40,508 nucleotides of DNA, taken from NCBI GenBank assembly GCA_025062105.1, contig JANXAQ010000110.1, positions 1 to 40,508 of the forward strand. Direction: 5' to 3'. This document shows, in pieces, positions 27,452-34,615 of this stretch (position 1 is the stretch's first letter; the number at the start of each line of letters is the position of its first letter). Source of the DNA: Thermoguttaceae bacterium (GTDB taxonomy: Bacteria; Planctomycetota; Planctomycetia; Pirellulales; Thermoguttaceae). The translations under genes and the position numbers were made by a program. The notes beneath the pieces were generated by a model that worked only from the letters and a program-made list of their open reading frames with translations, was not told the DNA's origin and searched no databases.

Positions 27452-27698
27452 TTGAAAGGTTCTATGTGTTCTGCCTATCTTGCCGGGGCTAGGCTCTCCC
27501 CTAGCCCGATTGGGGCAGAGGAGACTTGGTGTGGACTTACCCACCAAGACAGCTTGTAGGGCCGAAAAAAGGCCAAGTTCCAAAAAACAGCCACTTAAGT
27601 GTGCCTGCAGAGTCTTAGGAGCCGGTGTTCCCTACCGGACTCTCCTCCCCCTGCGAACTCCACGGGGCCTTCCTTGCAATCCCTATCTCGCTAGTTTT
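27452..27698 (+). ncRNA. Candidate structured RNA with its own promoter
   Basis: TTGAAA (27452-27457), an 18-base spacer and TATCTT (27476-27481) place a start at the G run 27485-27488. The next 214 bases are GC-rich in an AT-richer gap and carry successive hairpins: GGGGCTAG with CTAGCCC (27485-27507), CTTGGTG with CACCAAG (27525-27548), GGCC with GGCC (27560-27574) and CCGGT with ACCGG (27622-27638). The 5' GGGGCTAG could also pair with CTAGTTTT at 27691-27698 to close the molecule. It contains none of the A-G repeats and no convincing coding frame. I could not match it to tmRNA, RNase P RNA or small SRP RNA; 6S RNA is not excluded. Confidence 0.35.
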
Positions 27699-27907
27699 GC
27701 ATAAAAAAGTTATTTTCCGTTAAAAAGTTCAAATCCACAAGGCCGGGTTGGCCGATATATCAGACAACTTCAATCCAGCCCATGGGAGACCGCCGAATAG
27801 GGGGGGCGAGCAGCCAAGCGGCGTGAGTTGGCGTTTTTGGTCAAAACTCGATATTCTTCGTCCAAGCCCAACATATATTATTAGTGGTTAGTGGAAGGAT
27901 CACCGAG

Positions 27908-28150
27908 ATGCGTCCTCAGTTACGAATTTATTATGGCCCCCAAGAGGAAACTCCCCGATGCGGGTCGGTGCTTCAGGAGTCTAAACCGATGGTAACCGTA
28001 ACTTTAGGGGAGATTTTGCCTCTTTTGGCTGATGCAGTCCAATCGGATCGGACTTGGCTACGGGACTTTGCGGATGATGAAGTTAGCATTTCGATGGATC
28101 TCTATGAGGTTTTGCTAGCTTACCAATATTACCGACGTCCTGTAGCCTAA
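27908..28150 (+). CDS. Small conserved-looking hypothetical protein
   Basis: This 80-residue protein begins MRPQLRIYYGPQEETPR and ends SISMDLYEVLLAYQYYRRPVA. It has a basic N-terminal strand followed by a hydrophobic helical core (VTLGEILPLLADAVQ). I know of no function; it resembles short hypothetical proteins of Pirellulales from memory, which cannot be checked here. An AAGGA 9 bases upstream of the ATG at 27908 supports this start rather than the GTG at 27884. It follows the candidate structured RNA region and stands alone on the plus strand. Confidence 0.65.
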   Translation: MRPQLRIYYGPQEETPRCGSVLQESKPMVTVTLGEILPLLADAVQSDRTWLRDFADDEVSISMDLYEVLLAYQYYRRPVA

Positions 28151-28284
28151 CGAAAGATTTTTGATTTCTGTCTGCTTTGCTAAATCTTTTCATATTCTCT
28201 ATATTTTCTCTATTTTCTCTATTTTAAGACCTTTCTCTTTCTGCGAACTCGAGTAAGCCCCCCTCTTGTTCCCCACCCAATGGG

Positions 28285-28544
28285 CTTGCTGTTATACCCA
28301 GATTTCAGAGGATCGGGCATTACTTTAGGTATATACCCGAAGAACACAGAATAGACAAAATGGGAAATATAGGAAAACAGTTTCTGAAATCGAACACTTT
28401 CCGATCCTCCAAATGGGCTTACCCTCTCTGGATTTTCCAAAAAGTAACTTTTGACTTGTTTTGAGAGATTGGTTTTCACTTATTTGGGGTAGTTAATTGG
28501 CCGCCGGTGTAAATACATCTCAAAAGACGGGGTATAACAGCAAT
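28285..28544 (-). mobile_element. C element with 11-bp duplication
   Basis: CTTGCTGTTATACCC to GGGTATAACAGCAA. The flanks CACCCAATGGG (28274-28284) and CTCCCAATGGG (28545-28555) match at 10 of 11 positions. Confidence 0.8.
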
Positions 28545-28638
28545 CTCCCAATGGGGGGGAGTTCCGAGGCGCTCAGTTTAGTCAGCTAATCTGTTCGGGG
28601 AAAGTGTTTCTGCTTTTTTATTTTGGGGTAAATGCATT

Positions 28639-29670
28639 TTATGGCCGAAGCAGCACTTTCAGTAACCCAGGTTCGCGACGATAGAGTCGGCCAAACCACT
28701 CTGGGCCTTCCTCCAACGGAGCTACCACACTAATCAGTGGTTCCACCCGGATCCTGCCCTGGGCAATCAAGTCCAAACAGATTGGATACTCCCCACAAGA
28801 GGCACATACCCCTTGAAGCCGAATCTGTCTGGTTACCACTTTCTGCAGGGGTAATGAGACCTCCGCAGAGACATTGCCCACCAAACTGACCGCGCCGCCT
28901 TTTCGGACGATTTCCACCGCCAAACCCACCGTCTGGGACAACCCCACCACCTCTAGCACCACATCGGCACCCCGGCCCCCGGTGCGATGCCGGATTTCTT
29001 TAGCCACATCCACTTCATCAGGCCGAAAGCCTACTTGGGCACCTAATTGGCAGGCCAATTCGAGTCGGCCTGGATCCAGATCGACGGCCCAGATTCGGCT
29101 ACAGCCTGCCTGGCGGAGGACTTGCACAGCCAACAGCCCGACCATCCCGGTGCCGATGATCACTGCCGTATCCCCCAGCTGGATTGGGATTTGACTGGCG
29201 GCGTGCATGGCCACAGCTAAAGGTTCCACCAATGCGGCCTGCTGAAAAGTTACTCCCTCCGGCAGCCGGTAAAGGATATGCTGAGGTACCGCCACATATT
29301 CGGCAAATGCCCCGTTCTGCCGGTATTCTTCACAGGAGACGCCAAAAACCCGACGTCGGTCGCAGAGATTCCAAAACCCTTTTCGGCACATGGGGCATCG
29401 GCCACACCAGATGGTCGAATCGAAGGTAACCCGGTCGCCTACGGACCAGCCTTCTACGGCCGGGCCTATCTGCGCAATCACCCCAGCAGCTTCATGACCC
29501 ATGATCACCGGCGGACGGCGACGGCCAGTCGATCCATCCAGTCCATGCACATCGCTCCCGCATATCCCACAGCAATCCACCCGAACCAGGACCTCTTCTG
29601 GCCCAAGCGACGGCTCGGGTACCTGGAGCACTTCCAGCCGATGGTAGGCCGTTAACACTAAGGCTTTCAT
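28639..29670 (-). CDS. Zinc-dependent medium-chain alcohol/polyol dehydrogenase
   Basis: The 343-residue MDR-family enzyme oxidises a secondary alcohol or polyol with NAD(P). Seen: catalytic zinc ligands Cys37 (CGICGSD) and the His59-Glu60 pair (GHEAAG), the structural zinc cysteines 89, 92, 95 and 103 (CGRCPMCRKGFWNLC), and the Rossmann loop GTGMVG (173-178) followed by an acidic VDLDPGR, which favours NAD over NADP. The pattern is closest to sorbitol, threonine or galactitol-phosphate dehydrogenases, but the substrate is not determinable. The frame runs to 29784, but GGAGG lies 7 bases before the ATG at 29670, which is chosen. A C element lies about 100 bp upstream. Confidence 0.9.
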   Translation of the reverse strand: MKALVLTAYHRLEVLQVPEPSLGPEEVLVRVDCCGICGSDVHGLDGSTGRRRPPVIMGHEAAGVIAQIGPAVEGWSVGDRVTFDSTIWCGRCPMCRKGFWNLCDRRRVFGVSCEEYRQNGAFAEYVAVPQHILYRLPEGVTFQQAALVEPLAVAMHAASQIPIQLGDTAVIIGTGMVGLLAVQVLRQAGCSRIWAVDLDPGRLELACQLGAQVGFRPDEVDVAKEIRHRTGGRGADVVLEVVGLSQTVGLAVEIVRKGGAVSLVGNVSAEVSLPLQKVVTRQIRLQGVCASCGEYPICLDLIAQGRIRVEPLISVVAPLEEGPEWFGRLYRREPGLLKVLLRP

Positions 29671-29767
29671 GAAGTTTCCTCCATGGCAACGCCGGTTCAG
29701 CTCCCTTGCGGAGTATTGGAGTTTAAGCAGGGTCTGGAAGGAGACACAGTAAGGAGGCCGTACTGGG

Positions 29768-30059
29768 CTCGCTGTTATACACATTTTTGGGAGGGATTTC
29801 CCATTCTAACGGCAGCAAATGATTACCCCAAACAGGGGAATAACGAAGCTTTCAAAAGAAGCTAATGGTTACTTTGGAGAAATTGCAGCATTTAGGAAAG
29901 ATCACTTCCAAAAGCAAAAAGTGCTTGGTTTCAAAGACACTGTAGCTAGATCGTCTATTGTATCCATTATGCGTTGTTCCCCGAGCTTTTGGGATTTGCG
30001 AAAATGAAGTTCGAACGCTTCAACGCCAACTTGTGTATAACCTTGTGTATAACAGCGAG
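29768..30059 (+). mobile_element. C element with 10-bp duplication
   Basis: CTCGCTGTTATACACAT to GTGTATAACAGCGAG. The flanks CCGTACTGGG (29758-29767) and CCATACTGGG (30060-30069) match at 9 of 10. The right end carries a small tandem repeat of TTGTGTATAAC. Confidence 0.85.
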
Positions 30060-30106
30060 CCATACTGGGGGAACCCCCTGCATCATTCTTAAGATGATAG
30101 GTAAGT

Positions 30107-30228
30107 ATTCAGCCCAATGGAATATGCATGGTTTTGGAAAAATTAAGGAAATAGAGCATTCCCTATATTTCCCAAATTTTCCAAATCTCTTTTCCCAAAC
30201 TACCCATTTTCTCCAAATGGTGGGTTCC
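30107..30228 (+). repeat. F repeat, copy 2
   Basis: 122 bp from ATTCAGCCCAATGGAAT to TCTCCAAATGGTGGGTTCC. Confidence 0.5.
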
Positions 30229-30346
30229 TCTGCTGTCTCACCACTTGGCAGAGAATGTTAAAATTGCCAAGGTTCTCTAAATTTTGATCTCCCGGATTCA
30301 ATCTCCGCTTGCCTGAACTGTTACATCCCTTTGAAATAAGTGTGAA

Positions 30347-30535
30347 GGAACCTCTCCATAATTCAAAAGCATTTTTCTGCCATGTTGGCTGGTCTCTCTC
30401 TAACACAACATATAGAGCTGCTAGCATTGCTCGCACCCAATAGATAGTTAGGTATTCAGGCAGTAGTACCCAGCGGCTACAGAATCAAAAGTTCCTGAAG
30501 TTCACTATAAATGTTTAGGATTTTGTAGAGGTTCC
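30347..30535 (+). mobile_element. B element
   Basis: GGAACCTCTCCATAATTC to TTTTGTAGAGGTTCC. The flanks TGAA and AGAA match at 3 of 4. Confidence 0.8.
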
Positions 30536-30934
30536 AGAAATATATCCTTATTATCTGATTTGCCGAGTTTATCTGGTTTCTCTGTGCGGAAGCAAAAAAA
30601 ATCCTTTAGAGCGGATCGGATATTGGGCTAGCTTGGCGCAGGCAAACGCAACTACAGGGCAAAAGAAAATAATAGGAGTTTGGAGAATCAGACTTGCCCG
30701 TTTCCGGCAAACCTGCTAAAAAGGCTGGCCAGTGAAAACCTACTGCCCGGAGAAAGGCGTTGTTCGGTAGAGGGGATCCCTAGACGAGGCTTCAGCGGCT
30801 TGCTTTCGACTTATTGGGAACGCCCGGCAAACTTCTCCAGGGCGAGGTGGATGGGAGGAGAGAACTTTTGACCCCTAAGGTTTTCCACGGAAGGAGCCTC
30901 CGGCTCCGCTGTGGACGGGGAGGAGGTAGCAAGC
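30536..30934. other. Long leader region before the gluzincin gene
   Basis: No recognised repeat or gene. Several small stems are present (CGCCC with GGGCG near 30831-30845). No known riboswitch could be matched. Confidence 0.3.
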
Positions 30935-32455
30935 ATGGATGCACGGCGGTTGGGAGTTGTTGGACTTGTTGTGGTTTGTTTGGCCTCGCTGGGGGCCAGT
31001 GCCCGAAGCAGGAACTTTATTGTGCATACGGCTGACTCTCAACATGCAGTGGCCTTTGCTCAGCAAGCAGAGAAACTTCGCCGGGAGTTGGCCATCGCCT
31101 GGCTGGGGCAGGTGCTGCCCGATTGGTCATATCCGTGCCCGATCACCGCTACGGTCGGGCCGCATCTAGGCGCCGGTGGCGCCACTAGTTTTGTGTTTGA
31201 TCGGGGCGAAGTCTATGGCTGGCGGATGACCATCCAAGGTTCCTATGAGCGGATCCTAGATTCCGTCTTACCACATGAAATTACTCACATGATTTTTGCC
31301 AGTTATTTTCGTCGGCCTCTGCCTCGTTGGGCCGACGAAGGTGCTGCTAGCACCGTAGAAAACGAGACCGAAAAAGCCAAACACCGCCACATGCTCCTGC
31401 AGTTTCTACGGTCCAATCGGGGCATCCCGTTTGATCGGATGTTTGCTATGAGCGAATATCCGGCTGACATCCTGCCTTTATATGCTCAGGCTTATGCTTT
31501 GGCCGAGTACTTGATCCAGCTAGGAGGCCGACGAAAATATGTGGACTTTGTGGCCGATGGACTCAATACTGGCCGATGGGCCGATGCTTTACACAAACAT
31601 TACGGCATCCCAAACCTTCAGACACTTCAGAACCAATGGGTGGCTTGGGTGGGGCAGGGTTTTCCGGCGTTAAGACCAGCTTCGGAGCGGATGGTGGCTG
31701 GGGCCAGTTCCGGAGTAGGGACGGTTGCCCCTGGCAGCAATCCCTCGGCCTGCGCAGTGGGATCTGGTGGATGGGCAACGGCCGCTGCAGCCCAGGCCAC
31801 TGCTCAGCCCTCTGCAGCACCGTTGTCGGACAGCATTGCTCCAAATGCCCAGGTACCGCAGATCGGTTCCAGTCTCCAACTGGCCAGTACCGCTTCCACA
31901 CCGAGCCAATCCTCTCTGCCTAACCAGTTGGCCGGCTTCACTCAGCAGCCAGGGCTGTATCGACCGGGCTCGACCGCCAGACCAGGCATTATCTGGAGCT
32001 TGCCGCTGGTACCGTTGCATGAGACTTCCCCTACGGGTGGAACTCGAGACCAGGCTGGGGGAGCGGTTAGTAGTAGTGGACCTCAGTCGGCGCCGGCATT
32101 TCAGGCTGCCGCTCCCCAGCGCCATCCAGACTCCGCTGGAGATGGGAATTTGGCGAGTCTCTCGGCCAGAGGGCCTGATTTATCCGGCCAGTCTCTTGCC
32201 CAGACGAATTCTCCCCTCCCGGCCAACCAACCGGATGGCGCAAGCCGTTCTGGTTCCATTGGAGTAAATGGTTGGTTAGCGGCTGGAAGCAGGCCGCTGT
32301 TTGCTCCCGGTTCAGTGGGCAAAGCCCTAGCTCAGTCGCCGCTCTTCCAGCCTCTGGCATCCAGTGGCGCAGTGGACAGACAGCTTACCCGGCCTCAAAT
32401 GCCTGAATCGGCTCCTACCATGCTGGGGCATCCGGCTACCACTGCGGTCCGCTAA
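30935..32455 (+). CDS. Exported gluzincin-type metallopeptidase with Ser/Ala/Pro-rich tail
   Basis: The protein has about 506 residues. Its signal peptide (about 1-22, LVVVCLASLGASA) predicts export. The catalytic site is HEITH (114-118), followed by WADEGAAS with Glu135 as the likely third zinc ligand, 17 residues after the second His; this is gluzincin (peptidase MA) geometry. The folded part ends near residue 245, at a TPR-like segment (AYALAEYLIQLGGRRKYVDFV). The remaining 260 residues are low-complexity (Ala, Ser, Pro, Gln, Gly) and probably disordered. The substrate is unknown. AGGAGG (30921-30926) lies 8 bases before the ATG at 30935, so the in-frame GTG at 30911 is rejected. About 400 bp upstream hold no other gene. 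Confidence 0.8.
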   Translation: MDARRLGVVGLVVVCLASLGASARSRNFIVHTADSQHAVAFAQQAEKLRRELAIAWLGQVLPDWSYPCPITATVGPHLGAGGATSFVFDRGEVYGWRMTIQGSYERILDSVLPHEITHMIFASYFRRPLPRWADEGAASTVENETEKAKHRHMLLQFLRSNRGIPFDRMFAMSEYPADILPLYAQAYALAEYLIQLGGRRKYVDFVADGLNTGRWADALHKHYGIPNLQTLQNQWVAWVGQGFPALRPASERMVAGASSGVGTVAPGSNPSACAVGSGGWATAAAAQATAQPSAAPLSDSIAPNAQVPQIGSSLQLASTASTPSQSSLPNQLAGFTQQPGLYRPGSTARPGIIWSLPLVPLHETSPTGGTRDQAGGAVSSSGPQSAPAFQAAAPQRHPDSAGDGNLASLSARGPDLSGQSLAQTNSPLPANQPDGASRSGSIGVNGWLAAGSRPLFAPGSVGKALAQSPLFQPLASSGAVDRQLTRPQMPESAPTMLGHPATTAVR

Positions 32456-32532
32456 TCATGCCAAAAGAAACCTCTCTAGAGATTGGTGAGGGTTTTTAAC
32501 TGCGGGAATAAATCGTCGCTTCACCGACTGGC

Positions 32533-33001
32533 CTTGCTGTTACACACAAGTTAGAGTTCAGGGGCTCGGATAGCACTTTAGGCAAATCCCGAAAGTTTGA
32601 CCAAGCAAATAGAACAGGCAATATAGGCAAAATAGTTTCTGAAACCAAACACTTTCTGATCTTCCCAATGATTTTTGGAAGCTCTCCATCCTTTAAAGGG
32701 GATGTTTTTATACCATTTTGGCATAGTCTCCCTTTACTACAACATAGGGGGTTGCCAGTATTGCTAGGACCCAATAGATAGTAGCAGTCCAGGTAGGACA
32801 ACGGCACGGCTAGAAACCAAAAGTTCATAATAATAACTATATGTTCATAATTTGCAGAGGTTCCTTTTCTTTCATTGTGGAATTTCTCCAAAGTAAAGAT
32901 TGGCTTCTTTGGAGAAGTTCGTTATCCTGCTAGGTGGGGCAATCGTTTTCTGAGATTGGAATGGCAAATCCATCATCCCCCAAGATGTATATAACAGCCA
33001 G
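32533..33001 (-). mobile_element. C element split by a B element, 10-bp duplication
   Basis: CTTGCTGTTACACACAAG at the left and ATATAACAGCCAG at the right, with a complete B inside. The flanks ACCGACTGGC (32523-32532) and ACCGCCTGGC (33002-33011) match at 9 of 10. Confidence 0.8.
32677..32864 (+). mobile_element. B element inside C, with TTTT duplication
   Basis: GGAAGCTCTCCATCC to TTTGCAGAGGTTCC, with TTTT on both sides; it is younger than the C copy it interrupts. Confidence 0.8.
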
Positions 33002-33174
33002 ACCGCCTGGCAGAGAGGTGGGCCAGTGAAGCTGGACAGCTGCAGAGGCCAAAAGGCCTGCTTGTTTCCCTCTGTGGCCTTCGTCTTTTATCCCCTTTGG
33101 AAACAGCGTTAAGAGGAGAAAAAAATTGGCCCACTCATTCGGCTGAAGTATGACCAAATACGAAGATGCTTACT

Positions 33175-33302
33175 ATTCAGCCGAATGGAGTACTTATGAA
33201 ATTGAGCAAACAGGAGAAAAGGGGAAAACCTTCAAGATGCACTGGCTTGGTGATTTTCCCTGCTTTTTTCTAATTGCCCATGTGCTTCAAATGGCGGGTT
33301 CC
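33175..33302 (+). repeat. F repeat, copy 3
   Basis: 128 bp from ATTCAGCCGAATGGAGT to TTCAAATGGCGGGTTCC. A short complement CATTCGGCTGAA lies just upstream (about 33136-33147). Confidence 0.5.
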
Positions 33303-33367
33303 GAGGCGGCGATTCCGTTTGGCCGAAGGTTAAGTAAGATTCTAGTTGAATCGCTCTCCGTGTTATT

Positions 33368-33551
33368 GGGAACTCTGCAAATACTGAACATTTAATTAAC
33401 TTTATGGACTTTTGATTCGGCAGGGATTAGCCCACCTCGTTCAACGACCTCCTATGAGTAGGTTGCTAGCAGTAGTGCAACCTTATCAATTGGGTTAGAG
33501 AGAGCGCCCAAATGGTGTAAAAATATTTTCTTTGGAAGATGCACGCGGTCC
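33368..33551 (-). mobile_element. B element with TATT duplication
   Basis: GGGAACTCTGCAAATACTG to GCACGCGGTCC, with TATT on both sides (33364-33367, 33552-33555). Confidence 0.8.
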
Positions 33552-33657
33552 TATTGTCTGTGCCTGTAGGCTGCAAGGTGATTTGTCTGTGGCCACCAAA
33601 CTGGGAGGGCAAGTGTCTTCGTTGGCAGAAAAGGTCTTTAGTTGAAGGGTCAGATTT

Positions 33658-34059
33658 TTACTCATAGCCGAGCTCTCGGAGTTCTTCTTCGCTTAGTCCA
33701 TGGTGATGGCCCAGTTCGTGGAGGATAGTAATACGGATTTGGCGGCGGAGGCGTTTTAAGCTGACCCGGCCATGCCGATCCGACGCGGCTGCTAGGATGC
33801 CTTCTCGGTAGATGGTAACCACATCTGGCAAGGTGCCGGAGTGTTCCAAGCTTTTTTGGGTGATAGGAATACCTGTATATCGGCCACAGAGTTCGTCCCG
33901 GAACCGTACGCCATGTTCCCGGAGCACTTCCGGCGGCGGATAATCTTCCACATGCAGCGGCACTTGCTCCAGCAGTTGATGCACTAACGGCGGCATCTGC
34001 TGGAGTACCTCCTCCAAAATCCGATCAAACCAACGTCGCGTTCGGGCGTCTAAAGCCAC
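33658..34059 (-). CDS. Minimal zincin-like metallopeptidase (DUF1025/Zincin_1 type)
   Basis: This 133-residue cytoplasmic protein is dominated by the C-terminal motif HELGHHHGLSEEE (His114, Glu115, His118, Glu124). This is the extended HExxHxxGxxE site of the Zincin_1/DUF1025 family, some of the smallest metalloprotease folds known. Biological substrates of the family are unknown. The core (PLHVEDYPP, LCGRYTGIPITQ, VTIYREGIL) fits the family order and the length is normal. The start is a GTG at 34059 with GGAGG about 11 bases upstream, a long spacing; no ATG alternative preserves the N-terminus. The start codon lies about 25 bp from a B element, leaving very little room for a promoter outside the repeat. 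Confidence 0.85.
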   Translation of the reverse strand: MALDARTRRWFDRILEEVLQQMPPLVHQLLEQVPLHVEDYPPPEVLREHGVRFRDELCGRYTGIPITQKSLEHSGTLPDVVTIYREGILAAASDRHGRVSLKRLRRQIRITILHELGHHHGLSEEELRELGYE

Positions 34060-34084
34060 TGCTCCACTAGCCTCCAGTACTATC

Positions 34085-34274
34085 GAAAACTCTGCAAAAT
34101 CCTGAACATATAGTGAACATTATGAACTATTGATTCAATCGCCATTCGGTGTTCCTACCTGAATCCCTAATATCTATTGGGGGCTAGGAATACTATCTGC
34201 CTTACATATTGGGTTAGAGGGAAAGCAACCTAATATGGTATAAAAGTATCCTCTTTGAATTATGCAGAGGTTCC
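34085..34274 (-). mobile_element. B element upstream of the zincin gene
   Basis: GAAAACTCTGCAAAATCCTG to ATTATGCAGAGGTTCC, beginning about 25 bp from the GTG start. No target duplication is visible. Confidence 0.8.
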
Positions 34275-34318
34275 CATTTAGTATCGTGTACCACTTCAGT
34301 ACCTTGTAACACTTTTAG

Positions 34319-34467
34319 GGGCTGTTCTGAAAGTGGGATTTGGATGGTTTGCCATGTGTTTTGCCGACCGCCTCCTACCCCAACACTCCTTAAAAACAGG
34401 GATTTTGGGGAATTGAGGAAAGAACTCCTGCTTTCATCACAGAAGATGCTTTTAGGATAGACTCTCA
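34319..34467 (+). mobile_element. E element, copy 4, diverged
   Basis: GGGCTGTTCTGAAAG to TTTTAGGATAGACTCTC. A fragment of the G terminus (AGAGTAATTTTTCATAAAG) follows at once. Confidence 0.5.
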
Positions 34468-34615
34468 AGAGTAATTTTTCATAAAGTGCCGGGGTTTGGG
34501 TAAAGTGGTCGTTAAGGCGACCCCCCTACAGCAAAGAGCTATGTTGTATAGACCCATGTCCCGGCCAGGGGCAGGAGAGTCCTACTTCCTGTGGAGGAAT
34601 TGTACCAGCAGGAGG

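Noticed and set aside
27480..27704. Open frame of 74 codons on the plus strand
   Set aside because: Its composition is Arg/Pro/Leu-rich without bias, and the stretch is better explained by consecutive hairpins of a candidate RNA.
30660..30790. GGCAAACC and a later GAAAACC upstream of the gluzincin gene, recalling a c-di-GMP-I riboswitch
   Set aside because: The second conserved block (ACGCAAAGCC) and the tetraloop receptor are not present, and pairing is poor.
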